The notes under the pieces are model-generated. The model was not told where the DNA came from and searched no databases. It saw nothing but the letters and a program-made list of their open reading frames with translations. Source: Roseimaritima sp. (lineage in GTDB: Bacteria; Planctomycetota; Planctomycetia; Pirellulales; Pirellulaceae). From it: 16,472 nucleotides of DNA. Both the position numbers and the translations under genes were made by a program. This document shows positions 1 to 6,998 of the stretch, piece after piece (the first letter of the stretch is position 1; every line of letters begins with the position of its first letter). Location: positions 1 through 16,472 of the forward strand of contig SLFV01000555.1 of the NCBI GenBank assembly GCA_007124075.1, in the 5' to 3' direction.

Positions 1-40
1 GCACCGATCGGTGTGAACACAATCGCCGCAGGAGTTCGCG

Positions 41-250
41 ATGATCAAACTATCACGGCTGGACGGTGAGCCGTTTGTTTTGAATGCGGACCTGATTCGC
101 TATGTCGAATCACGTCCTGACACGTTCATCACGCTGACGACCGGCGAGCGTTTGGTCGTCTCCGAGTCAATGGACGAAGTCGTCGATCGCGCGGTGCGTT
201 ACCAGCAACTCAAGGTCATGCTGCCGCATCCTCAACAACGTGCCGAGTAA
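41..250 (+). CDS. flbD: FlbD/SwrD-family small flagellar protein
   Basis: This 69-residue protein matches the small FlbD family found in flagellar operons; it is not the Caulobacter response regulator of the same name. The family pattern is visible: MIKLSRLDG at the start, FVLNADLI, a VESRPDT turn, then ITLTTGERLVVSES and a short C-terminal helix. The Bacillus member, SwrD (YlzI), is known to raise flagellar motor power, and a place directly before motA/motB fits a stator-linked role; that role here is inference. The start is ATG at 41, preceded by AGGAG at 30-34. A 10-bp palindrome ACCGATCGGT lies at 3-12 and may belong to the end of the previous gene, which cannot be identified. The 27-bp gap to motA suggests cotranscription. 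Confidence 0.88.
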   Translation: MIKLSRLDGEPFVLNADLIRYVESRPDTFITLTTGERLVVSESMDEVVDRAVRYQQLKVMLPHPQQRAE

Positions 251-277
251 TTTCTCGCAACAGCTAGAGTATTTCCG

Positions 278-1039
278 ATGGATATTGCCTCCCTGGTGGG
301 ATTGCTGCTGGCCATAGGCCTAATTGTTGGTTCAATGCTGATGGGCAGCGCTCCCATGACAGCGTTCATTGACATCCCTTCCATGATGGTGGTGGTCGGC
401 GGTGCGATCGCGGCGGCGATGATTTGCTTTCCATTGAAAAGCATGCTAGGCGTCCCCAAGGTCATGCTGAAAGTCCTGTTGAACAAAAACGAAGACGTGG
501 CCGAGCTGATCAAGCAGATTGTGGGGTTGGCGGAAACTGCGCGACGTGATGGCTTGTTGGCGTTGGAATCGCAGGTCGCGGAGATTCAAAATCCGCTGGT
601 CCGATCAGGTATTCAAATGGCCGTTGATGGCAGCACGCCCGAAATGGTGGAAGAGGTGCTGCGGACCGAGGTTGGCGCGATCAGCACGCGCCACCGCGAA
701 GGAAAAAGTGTAATGGATCAATTAGGTCGTTTCGCCCCCGCCTACGGGATGATCGGCACACTGATGGGGCTGATCATGATGTTAAGCGATATGAGCGACC
801 CATCGGGGATTGGTGCGGGGATGGCTGTAGCATTGATTACCACACTGTACGGAGCGATCGTCGCGAATGTTGTTTTCTCACCGTTCGCGGAGAAGTTGGG
901 CCTGATCAGCAAGAAAGAATTGATCGGCATGGAGATCGCGATCCGCGGAGTCCTGGCGATTCAGTCGGGTGAAAGCCCCCGAGCGATTTCGCAAAAACTG
1001 CAAACGTTCCTACCACCTCAACAACGATCGGTGGAGTAA
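278..1039 (+). CDS. motA: Flagellar motor stator protein MotA
   Basis: MotA forms, with MotB, the inner-membrane ion channel that drives the flagellar rotor. The 253-residue protein has the expected four membrane segments at about 1-22, 33-53, 150-170 and 180-203, with a large cytoplasmic loop between the second and third. The loop contains ARRDGLLALESQ (about 88-99), which holds the Arg and Glu that in E. coli MotA contact FliG. P154 (in RFAPAYGMIG) and P202 (in VVFSPFAEKL) correspond to the two conserved channel prolines, P173 and P222 in E. coli. ATG 278 has no convincing ribosome binding site, only AGAG nearby, so translation may depend on coupling to flbD 27 bp upstream. motB starts 3 bp after the stop. 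Ion preference (H+ or Na+) cannot be read from this sequence. Confidence 0.95.
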   Translation: MDIASLVGLLLAIGLIVGSMLMGSAPMTAFIDIPSMMVVVGGAIAAAMICFPLKSMLGVPKVMLKVLLNKNEDVAELIKQIVGLAETARRDGLLALESQVAEIQNPLVRSGIQMAVDGSTPEMVEEVLRTEVGAISTRHREGKSVMDQLGRFAPAYGMIGTLMGLIMMLSDMSDPSGIGAGMAVALITTLYGAIVANVVFSPFAEKLGLISKKELIGMEIAIRGVLAIQSGESPRAISQKLQTFLPPQQRSVE

Positions 1040-1042
1040 CCC

Positions 1043-1819
1043 ATGGAGATCGAAGAAGATCCGCCAGCCGGAATCCCCGAATGGGTCGTTACCTTCGGCG
1101 ACATGATGTCGCTGTTGCTGACGTTTTTCATCATGTTGGTCTCGCTTAGCGAAATCAAGGAAGAGGAGAAGTACCAGGCCTTGGTCGAATCAATGCGACG
1201 TCAATTCGGATACAACCAGTCGATGGAAAGCCTGACACCGGGCGAGGAACGCCCGCGGAACACAGCCTATTCCGTGTTGGCGACGACAGGCCGTGCCAAG
1301 AAAGAAGACACAGCGCGCGGCGGTGTGCCCGATCCCGCTCCCAAAGGTGAAAAGCCAATGGTTCGAATCATCCGACCCGGAAAGCAAACCGCGATCGGAT
1401 CCGTGGTCTTTTTTGAAATGGGAAGCGAGTTGTTGCAAGCTGATTCACGGCGCGTGCTGGATTCGGTTGCCGAGCAACTGCGTGGTAAACCTCAGAAGAT
1501 CGAAGTCCGCGGCCACACGTCCCCGGAGACGGCACTGCGGACCAGTAACACGAAGGAAACCATGGATCTGTCCTACACGCGAGCCCGTGTCGTGATGCAG
1601 TACCTTATGGAACACCATGGACTGGAAGCGGAACGATTCCGCCTAACGTCCGCCGGAGCGGGCGAACCCATGTCCTCTGGCAGCCGAACCGATCAACGCC
1701 AGTCCAATCCTCGGGTCGAGGTCTTCTTGCTGGACGAAACTGTTAGCGATTTGCAAGGCACCCAGCGAGAACGCGCCCAACGTACCTTGAAAAGTCCGAA
1801 TGAAGGGAAGACGCAATAA
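1043..1819 (+). CDS. motB: Flagellar motor stator protein MotB
   Basis: MotB is the peptidoglycan-anchored half of the stator. In this 258-residue protein a single membrane helix at about 13-35 contains WVVTFGDMMSLLLTFF, where D20 is the ion-carrying aspartate. A plug-like amphipathic stretch (about 40-60), a Pro/Lys linker and an OmpA-like domain (about 115-230) follow. In the OmpA-like domain the motif is RGHTSPE, so S160 stands where GHTD normally supplies the peptidoglycan-binding Asp. The partner Arg of LSYTRARVV (R180) is kept, at the 20-residue spacing seen in E. coli MotB, and SNPRVEVFLL matches the usual NRRVEI end. The start ATG at 1043 has GGTGGAG at 1030-1036 inside the end of motA. 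The stop overlaps the fliL start (TAATG). A basic, hydrophilic tail of about 28 residues follows the domain. Confidence 0.95.
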   Translation: MEIEEDPPAGIPEWVVTFGDMMSLLLTFFIMLVSLSEIKEEEKYQALVESMRRQFGYNQSMESLTPGEERPRNTAYSVLATTGRAKKEDTARGGVPDPAPKGEKPMVRIIRPGKQTAIGSVVFFEMGSELLQADSRRVLDSVAEQLRGKPQKIEVRGHTSPETALRTSNTKETMDLSYTRARVVMQYLMEHHGLEAERFRLTSAGAGEPMSSGSRTDQRQSNPRVEVFLLDETVSDLQGTQRERAQRTLKSPNEGKTQ

Positions 1820-2376
1820 TGGCTGACGCAGCGAAAAAAGACGAAACCGTCAACGAGGAACTTTCCAAAAGATCGTTGGTCAACGGCAAGACGGTCATTG
1901 TGGGGTTTGTGTCGATGGTGGTCGTGTTGGAGACGGCATTATTCTTTTTTCTGGTGCCATCGGCAGAGGAGGTCAGTGCCCTCGCCGAAGCGCGTTTGAT
2001 TCAATCGGTTCAGAGCGGGCAAGCCGATCAGAAATCAGACAACTCCGCGGAAAACGAGGCAAAGGAATTTCTATTTGGGATGTTTGGCGAGACATTCAGC
2101 CCGTTGGATAGTGATGACCGATATCGGGTTGAGTTAAGGCTATTTGGGCTGGTTAGAAAAAAAGATTACGACCGTTTGTCAGCGGAGTTTGATACCAAAG
2201 AGGGCCGGATCCGTCACAATATTCGAATGAAAATTCGAATGTCCGATCTGACCGAGTTGGACGAGAATCAATTGGGATTGCTTCAACGCCGGATTTTGAC
2301 GACAGTAAACCATCTGTTGGAGGAAGACCTTTTGCTCTCGGTCGGCTTTCATGAGTATCAGCTCTCTAAGGAATAA
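1819..2376 (+). CDS. fliL: FliL-like basal-body protein
   Basis: FliL is a single-pass inner-membrane protein whose periplasmic domain rings or supports the stator. This 185-residue protein has a charged cytoplasmic N-terminus (1-23), one membrane helix at about 24-47, and a periplasmic part. The periplasmic part ends in the FliL-type pattern of a beta strand ([11 protein letters not shown]), a helix-rich section and a last strand ([12 protein letters not shown]). Sequence similarity to classical FliL is weak, so the call rests on topology, size, the shape of the C-terminal half and position between motB and fliN. ATG 1819 overlaps the motB stop by one base and has GAAGGGA at 1803-1809. The stop overlaps the first possible fliN start in the same way, so the three genes are probably translationally coupled. 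Confidence 0.7.
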   Translation: MADAAKKDETVNEELSKRSLVNGKTVIVGFVSMVVVLETALFFFLVPSAEEVSALAEARLIQSVQSGQADQKSDNSAENEAKEFLFGMFGETFSPLDSDDRYRVELRLFGLVRKKDYDRLSAEFDTKEGRIRHNIRMKIRMSDLTELDENQLGLLQRRILTTVNHLLEEDLLLSVGFHEYQLSKE

Positions 2377-2834
2377 TGCTCGTAAAGGATGGAGTCGTGA
2401 ATCAGCCTACCAGTGAAGATTCCACCCAGCCCCCTGCGCAACCGGCAGAAGAAAGTCCCCAGGTTTCGGCGGGCGATATCGAAAATTTATTGAACGAGGC
2501 CCAGCGGGGTGTCGATCAGGCGGCCGGTGACTCGACGGCTGCCGAACCTTTTCAGCTTGACGACTTACAAGCTGCGGGGGATGACCAAACGGTGCATCCA
2601 ATGGCTCTGTTGAGCGACGTTGAATTGGATCTCAGGATCGAATTGGGACGTACCCGTATGCGGTTGGAAGACGTGTTGCGTCTGCGCGGCGGCGCAGTCG
2701 TGGCGTTGGATAAGCTGGCGGGTGATCCCGTTGACATTTTTGTCAACGGACGACTGATCGCTCGCGGTGAGGTGCTGGTGATGAACGAAAATTTTTGCGT
2801 CCGAGTCACCGAGCTGCTGGGGAACACGGCGTGA
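2376..2834 (+). CDS. fliN: Flagellar switch protein FliN with FliM/FliY-like N-terminal motif
   Basis: FliN forms the lower C-ring of the flagellar switch and helps deliver export substrates. The SpoA (surface presentation of antigens) domain is clear at about residues 78-150, with [14 protein letters not shown], a hydrophobic core around [10 protein letters not shown], and [15 protein letters not shown] leading to VRVTELL. Before it lies a Pro/Glu/Gln-rich extension of about 75 residues containing [13 protein letters not shown] (30-42). This resembles the LSQ-x-EIDALLN motif by which FliM and FliY bind phosphorylated CheY. Two starts are possible: ATG 2376, overlapping the fliL stop with AAGGA at 2368-2372, or in-frame GTG 2397 with AAGG at 2385-2388. 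The motif is kept either way. No fliM lies next to it, which is unusual for this gene order. The protein could be called FliY-like, but it lacks a CheC domain. Confidence 0.9.
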   Translation: MLVKDGVVNQPTSEDSTQPPAQPAEESPQVSAGDIENLLNEAQRGVDQAAGDSTAAEPFQLDDLQAAGDDQTVHPMALLSDVELDLRIELGRTRMRLEDVLRLRGGAVVALDKLAGDPVDIFVNGRLIARGEVLVMNENFCVRVTELLGNTA

Positions 2835-3541
2835 ACAAGTTTCTTCGCCTGGATGGCTTGCTGCTGGTCACCGTAACCTGCCTTGGTCTCGGGGATGCTG
2901 GCCTCCATCGCGTTTTTGCGCAAAACGTCTTGTCTTCGCCGAGCCACGTCGATCAGCAACCTGTCGTCTTGGACGCTACCGACGGACCACCCCCGTCCAC
3001 CAGTTCAGGTGGAAACGCTCCACGTTTTGGCTTGGACGATCGGTTTGACGAGGCTCAGACCACTGATGCGTTTTCTCCCCCCACGCGGTTTCGTTCGCGT
3101 GATGGTGAGGCAGAATCATCGGGCGGCGGACGACAGGTCTTTCCGCTGGCGACCGTAGGCGGGTCGTTAGCAATCGTGCTTGCCCTGTTCGGGGGATTGG
3201 CCTTCCTGGCCAAGAGATCCGGGGCCACGGGTGCCGGACAATTGCCTAAGGAGTCCTTCCAGATTCTGGGGCGTGCTGCTCTAGGCCCACGGCAAACCGC
3301 GATGCTGGTTCGTTGTGGCCGTCGGATCATGCTGTTGTCGCTTGGTGGCAGCCAAATCACGACGTTAACGGAGTTCGACGAACCCGACGAAGTCAACTCG
3401 CTATTGGCGCAGTGCGATCCAATGGGAAAACAGTTCTTTCAGCAGACCTTGCACAGCATGGGAAAAGAGCCGACCGGCAACAATCGGTTTGTCGCTGATT
3501 CCGCTCCCGATCCACCATCAAGCTTGTTTGCACGTCACTAA
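2831..3541 (+). CDS. fliO: FliO-like flagellar export apparatus assembly protein
   Basis: FliO is a small membrane protein that helps assemble the FliP ring of the export gate. I chose GTG 2831, which overlaps the fliN stop as GTGA and has GGGGA 8 bp upstream; it gives 236 residues. The open frame also extends to ATG 2795, but that would overlap fliN by 40 bp. The N-terminal 30 residues look like a signal peptide ending near VFA-QN. A low-complexity Pro/Ser/Asp linker follows, then one membrane helix at about 105-127. The conserved cytoplasmic FliO domain comes next: [20 protein letters not shown], then a [12 protein letters not shown] strand pair and [12 protein letters not shown]. The C-terminal 40 residues are disordered. 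It is the last gene of the block; the fliP that usually follows is absent. Confidence 0.82.
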   Translation: MNKFLRLDGLLLVTVTCLGLGDAGLHRVFAQNVLSSPSHVDQQPVVLDATDGPPPSTSSGGNAPRFGLDDRFDEAQTTDAFSPPTRFRSRDGEAESSGGGRQVFPLATVGGSLAIVLALFGGLAFLAKRSGATGAGQLPKESFQILGRAALGPRQTAMLVRCGRRIMLLSLGGSQITTLTEFDEPDEVNSLLAQCDPMGKQFFQQTLHSMGKEPTGNNRFVADSAPDPPSSLFARH

Positions 3542-3574
3542 TCAACCGCGGACTGGTTTACCCCTGTTGCAACG

Positions 3575-3589
3575 GATCGTTTAACGATC
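3575..3589. repeat. Short inverted repeat after fliO
   Basis: GATCGTT and AACGATC flank a single T about 34 bp after the fliO stop. As RNA it could form only a 6-bp stem with a 3-base loop, and no T-tract follows, so it is a poor intrinsic terminator. It could equally be a protein-binding palindrome. The rest of the 208-bp spacer (3542-3749) is AT-rich, and apart from the candidate promoter at 3657-3665 I recognise nothing in it. Confidence 0.3.
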
Positions 3590-3656
3590 GCTAGGGACGC
3601 ATCCCCAAAACAACCCCAATAAATTTGGTTGGTTTGCAGTTTTTGGATATTTTGTT

Positions 3657-3665
3657 TGATATGCT
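3657..3665 (+). promoter_or_regulatory. Candidate extended -10 promoter for the SHD1 gene
   Basis: TGATATGCT fits the extended -10 pattern TG-n-TATnnT and lies in an AT-rich stretch. No good -35 box is seen at 16-18 bp; TTGCAG at 3634-3639 is 20 bp away. It would give a 5' leader of about 75-80 bases before ATG 3750. The gap after fliO and this element suggest the gene is transcribed apart from the flagellar operon. Confidence 0.35.
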
Positions 3666-3749
3666 AAACGCTGGAACGAATCTGCGGTGGTCGGACCGTT
3701 CCTATGATCCGATGGCGCGTCGTGGGCACGAAGTTAGAAAGAGATCAAT

Positions 3750-5030
3750 ATGATTCGACTTCGCATTTGCAAACCCTGCTTGGTGGCTTGGCCATTTCTT
3801 GTCGTGTCAATCATGACCACCTTGCTGTCGGCGGAAGAATGGACCGACGTGACTGGTACCAAGACCATGGTTGCCGAATTCGCGGGTATGTGGGAAGAAA
3901 AAGCGGTTTTTAAGCTACCCGATGGACGCCTGCGTTCGGTGGAACTAATGAACCTGCGAGCCGAAAGTCGCTTGCGTGTGCTGGATTTGGCGGAGAAAAA
4001 GGTGACCGACAAAAGTGAATTCGTTCAGCAACTTCGGGGCCAAGTCGCGCAGGATCAAGCCGCTGCCAGCGAGACCATTGGTGCCGGCGACGTGAAGGCA
4101 CCCGCATTCGTTGAATTTTCCGATTCGCAGGGACCCGCCGACACAATGCGGTACCTTCTGACGCAAGCAACCCATGGACACCTTAAGGCAGCATGGGAAA
4201 TCCTGCCGCCTGGGCAGCGACAACTTTTCAAGCAGCAAATCCAGCAATTTTACGCGCAGCAAGATGGCACCCTGTGGGACCAGAACATGCAGCGTTTGGA
4301 TGGCATCACCAGGATGCTGGTCGGGCGGGAACGCTGGATTTTTGAACACCCGACCGTAGCGATGCTGGTCAGCAGCGATGAAAGCACCGCTAGGTCGGTT
4401 TTTCGAGCCATTTTGGGAATCTTGCAAGCCATTAGTGAACCAGAAACAATGTCGCTGGGAAGCCTTGAGCAAGCAGACCTTGAAGAACTGCTTCATTCGC
4501 GCAGCGATCTCATGGCCGGACACTTGCACTATCTGTGGTCGATGTCCGGATTAGGATTGTCGCCCAACGTAGAAGTTAAAAAGCAAGATGCGAATTCAGC
4601 CACCGTTACCGCGACCTTTCAACCCCAGGCAACCGCGAACGATCAGGTGGAACTGCGATTCGTGGAAGGAAGGTGGGTGCCAGCGGGCATGCTAATTGTC
4701 GCAGAAGACCAGGAAGACTCGCTGCCTGCAGTGGGCTCGCTTCAGGAATATTTATCGCCCGATTTCAGCAACAATCTTGCGGAGTTCATTGACACGATCG
4801 AGGAATTGACGCTGCCGCTTCAGGGAGCCGACGATCGTCAGTCGTTTCATGCCGGTATCGATCGTTTTATTGCCGATGCGACACTGAAACTATTGCCAAT
4901 CTTTTCCACTCTGGATGGAGCGCAGAATATGTTCAGCGGTGCGATCCCGGGCGCGACGAGCGCTGATGGTGTCGACAATTATGACGCGATGATGGAAATG
5001 GAAATGGAAATGAGCGAAACGACTCCTTAG
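3750..5030 (+). CDS. Secreted protein with N-terminal SHD1 domain, function unknown
   Basis: The 426-residue protein starts with a basic then hydrophobic signal peptide (about 1-28, cleavage near LLSAEE). Residues about 30-82 match the SHD1 (SLA1 homology 1) pattern common in planctomycete exported proteins: WTDVTGTKTMVAEFAGMW, then KAVFKLPDGR, then a charged helix after SVELMNLRAES. The middle part (about 125-280) is mainly helical, with no motif I recognise. Residues about 285-330 (VEVKKQDANSATVTATF, VELRFVEGRWVP) look like beta strands of an NTF2-like or similar fold, though this is a guess. The tail is acidic with a Met-Glu repeat. ATG 3750 has AGAAAGAGA at 3736-3744. SHD1 in eukaryotic Sla1 binds peptide sorting signals; its bacterial role is unknown. 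The gene follows the flagellar block but has its own spacer, so a motility role is not indicated. Confidence 0.85.
   Translation: MIRLRICKPCLVAWPFLVVSIMTTLLSAEEWTDVTGTKTMVAEFAGMWEEKAVFKLPDGRLRSVELMNLRAESRLRVLDLAEKKVTDKSEFVQQLRGQVAQDQAAASETIGAGDVKAPAFVEFSDSQGPADTMRYLLTQATHGHLKAAWEILPPGQRQLFKQQIQQFYAQQDGTLWDQNMQRLDGITRMLVGRERWIFEHPTVAMLVSSDESTARSVFRAILGILQAISEPETMSLGSLEQADLEELLHSRSDLMAGHLHYLWSMSGLGLSPNVEVKKQDANSATVTATFQPQATANDQVELRFVEGRWVPAGMLIVAEDQEDSLPAVGSLQEYLSPDFSNNLAEFIDTIEELTLPLQGADDRQSFHAGIDRFIADATLKLLPIFSTLDGAQNMFSGAIPGATSADGVDNYDAMMEMEMEMSETTP
4992..5012 (+). repeat. (ATGGAA)3 microrepeat in the C-terminal codons
   Basis: Three perfect copies of the 6-bp unit ATGGAA plus a last ATG encode an alternating Met-Glu stretch near the end of the SHD1 protein. 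A change of one unit would add or remove two residues without a frameshift. Confidence 0.8.
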
Positions 5031-5040
5031 CTGCCTCTTG

Positions 5041-5091
5041 AGAAGGGGGCAAAGACTCCGCATGCCCTTCTTCCAAGGTCAGGCCTTTTTT
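5041..5091 (+). terminator. Probable transcript end after the SHD1 gene
   Basis: AGAAGGG (5041-5047) and CCCTTCT (5065-5071) can pair as a 7-bp stem 10 bp after the stop codon. A small AAGG/CCTT stem (5075-5078 / 5084-5087) then runs into six T residues (5086-5091). The stem touching the T-tract is short, so this is a weak intrinsic terminator at best. The spacer continues to 5287 with a further 6-bp hairpin, GGACCG/CGGTCC (5120-5137). I recognise no riboswitch or small RNA family in it. Confidence 0.4.
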
Positions 5092-5234
5092 CAATAGGCT
5101 GCGAAGGGGATGGTGGCGGGGACCGCCGCAACGGTCCGCTACTGGGCCTTTCCCGTCTGTTCCTGCTGCGTCGGGAGCCGGGTGATGTAAATTTGTCTCC
5201 GGCGGTAGCCTGAAACCGTGCTTTCCTCCAGTCC

Positions 5235-5251
5235 GGAAAAACGTTTTTTCC
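5235..5251. repeat. Near-perfect palindrome upstream of the PQQ-type gene
   Basis: GGAAAAACGTTTTTTCC is self-complementary apart from one extra T. It ends 36 bp before ATG 5288, where an operator or leader hairpin could act. No partner promoter is clear. Confidence 0.4.
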
Positions 5252-5287
5252 TCAGCCTCACTTGCCTTGAGAATCGGATCTAAGACC

Positions 5288-6760
5288 ATGTTTCCTATTT
5301 TTTTTCGCACCGCTTCACTCATCGTCTTGGGCAGCGGCATCTTCGCGTCCCCGACTGTTGCACAGTGGCCCCAGTGGCGTGGACCGAATCGTGACGGCTT
5401 CGCACCTGCGGGTCCATTGCTCGCCAGCCTGCCGCAGCAGGGGTTAACGGCGCGCTGGGTTGTCAAGGATATTCAAGGCGGAAACTCGGGAGGCTGGGGC
5501 TCGCCGGTTATCGATGACCATCGCGTGTTCGTCTTTGTCCACTCCAAAACGCGGAATGATGCGGTGGAACTGGGGCCACCCCAGTACCCCTATTTGGCTC
5601 CGGAGAAACGGACAATGAGCGACGAAGAGTTCGAGCAATACGAAATCAATCGACGTATTGAAAACGAGCAACGCGCGCGGGCATTTCGTTTTGACCAAAG
5701 AATGCTTTGTCTTGACCTGGACACCGGGAAACTGCTGTGGGAGCACACACAGGATAGTGCGTACACGCGGTTTACTCATTCTGGGACCCCCTGTGTTGTT
5801 GGGGATCACGTCCTTGTATTGGCTCCCGGTCGGCTTGCTTGCTGCTGGGACAAGCACAGTGGAAAGCTGTTGTGGTCGGTGACATTGCCCGGCGAATTCC
5901 GCGACGAACACTTTTCCAGTTCGTTTGTCAGCGACGGGCAGACCGCAGTCGTTGCGTGCGGCCCCGTATTTGCCTTAAATTTAGCCGATGGTGCATTGCT
6001 GTGGCAGGGAGACGCCAATCACGACTACGCATCGCATGCCAGTCCCGTGTTGTGGCAGACCATTGCCGGTACTGCGGTGATTGCTAACACGAGAGGTGGT
6101 AAGACGGTTGCTAGACGCCTGTCCGATGGTCAGTTGCTATGGCAGCTTGATTCGGGTACGGGGCAATCCTCGCCGGTTGTCATTGACCAGCAGTTGCTGA
6201 CCTTCGGGTCTTCCCGTAAATCTGGCTTGACCGCTTATCGTTTGAATCCTACCCAGTGGCAAGAAACTCCCGTTGTGGACTGGCGATTCCAGCGTGCCGC
6301 CGATCAGGGCTGCACTCCAGCGGTAGCCCACGGCGCAGTTTTCGTTCAAGGGGATCGACGGTTGTCGAAAGTCGATTTGCAGACAGGGAAAGCGATCTGG
6401 CAGGAGTTGCTGCCTGTTTCTAGCCCTCGCTATACCTCCCCAATCGTGGTCGGCGATCAGGTGCTGTTCGCCTGGCAGGGGGTCGTCGTTGTAGACGCGA
6501 TGGCAAGCAATTTTCGGTTGATATATGACGCCAAAATGACTGCCGACGGTCGGTTGGTCGAAGCCCAATTACTACGAAAGGAACTTGATTTAACCACCAC
6601 CGATGGCGAAGGCTCGGATTTAGCGGAAGCAGAACGAATTTGGCAACGCGAGGCGATCAGGACCAGTACACTGGATTGCAGCACCCCCGCTGCGGCGGGA
6701 GGGGTCGTGATATTTCGGCTTCGCGACGGTTTGTTTTGCGTCGACCTGCACGCCGGCTAG
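5288..6760 (+). CDS. Exported PQQ-like beta-propeller repeat protein (BamB-like fold)
   Basis: The 490-residue protein has a signal peptide at about 1-25 (cleavage near TVA-QW). Its mature part opens with WPQWRGPNRDG, the hallmark start of many planctomycete PQQ-repeat proteins. Propeller blades show as repeated Asp/Gly-turn plus aromatic strands: TGKLLWEHT, SGKLLWSVT, DGALLWQGD, DGQLLWQLDSG and TGKAIWQEL. The fold is that of BamB and quinoprotein dehydrogenases, but no PQQ- or metal-binding catalytic set can be assigned, so a scaffold, binding or assembly role is more likely than a dehydrogenase. An in-frame TTG at 5267 would add seven residues. I chose ATG 5288 because it starts the signal peptide directly, although its ribosome binding site is poor. 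It stands alone, with spacers on both sides. Confidence 0.88.
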   Translation: MFPIFFRTASLIVLGSGIFASPTVAQWPQWRGPNRDGFAPAGPLLASLPQQGLTARWVVKDIQGGNSGGWGSPVIDDHRVFVFVHSKTRNDAVELGPPQYPYLAPEKRTMSDEEFEQYEINRRIENEQRARAFRFDQRMLCLDLDTGKLLWEHTQDSAYTRFTHSGTPCVVGDHVLVLAPGRLACCWDKHSGKLLWSVTLPGEFRDEHFSSSFVSDGQTAVVACGPVFALNLADGALLWQGDANHDYASHASPVLWQTIAGTAVIANTRGGKTVARRLSDGQLLWQLDSGTGQSSPVVIDQQLLTFGSSRKSGLTAYRLNPTQWQETPVVDWRFQRAADQGCTPAVAHGAVFVQGDRRLSKVDLQTGKAIWQELLPVSSPRYTSPIVVGDQVLFAWQGVVVVDAMASNFRLIYDAKMTADGRLVEAQLLRKELDLTTTDGEGSDLAEAERIWQREAIRTSTLDCSTPAAAGGVVIFRLRDGLFCVDLHAG

Positions 6761-6763
6761 GAC

Positions 6764-6791
6764 CGCAAGCGGCGGTTGAAAGACGCTTGCG
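6764..6791 (+). terminator. Hairpin just after the PQQ-type gene
   Basis: CGCAAGCG (6764-6771) and CGCTTGCG (6784-6791) form a perfect 8-bp stem with a 12-base loop, starting 3 bp after the stop. It is followed by ATTAATT rather than a run of T, so it may be a weak terminator or an mRNA 3'-end stabiliser. Confidence 0.5.
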
Positions 6792-6830
6792 ATTAATTGC
6801 CGAAATGAGCCAAATAATAAAATGGGCAAT

Positions 6831-6859
6831 TTGACAGGAAACGATGTAAATCATAACGT
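6831..6859 (+). promoter_or_regulatory. Sigma-70-type promoter for the BON-domain gene
   Basis: A perfect -35 box TTGACA (6831-6836) is followed, after exactly 17 bp, by TAACGT (6854-6859), which keeps the T, A and final T of TATAAT. The surroundings are AT-rich. Transcription would start near 6866, giving a leader of about 130 bases before ATG 6999. Confidence 0.55.
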
Positions 6860-6998
6860 ATAGGCGTTGTCCTAAGTGAGGCTCGCGAATCAACAGGGCG
6901 TTGATTTGCGGTGCTTTCTAAGTATCTTTCCATGGCGAATGATAGCCGCAGTCTGTGATTGTTGCGGCGGCATTCCGGACCATCCAAGGGAGTGTTTC

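Noticed and set aside
3724..3736. Possible sigma-54 promoter before the SHD1 gene
   Set aside because: GGGCACG resembles the -24 element, but the -12 position reads TTAG rather than TTGC, so the essential GC is missing.
4933..5466. 177-codon - strand open frame spanning the spacer between the SHD1 and PQQ-type genes
   Set aside because: It overlaps both neighbouring genes on the other strand, has no recognisable domain and its composition looks non-coding.
6876..6998. N-terminal extension of the BON protein to GTG 6876
   Set aside because: No ribosome binding site and an odd Cys/Trp-rich composition, whereas ATG 6999 has AAGGGAG at good spacing.
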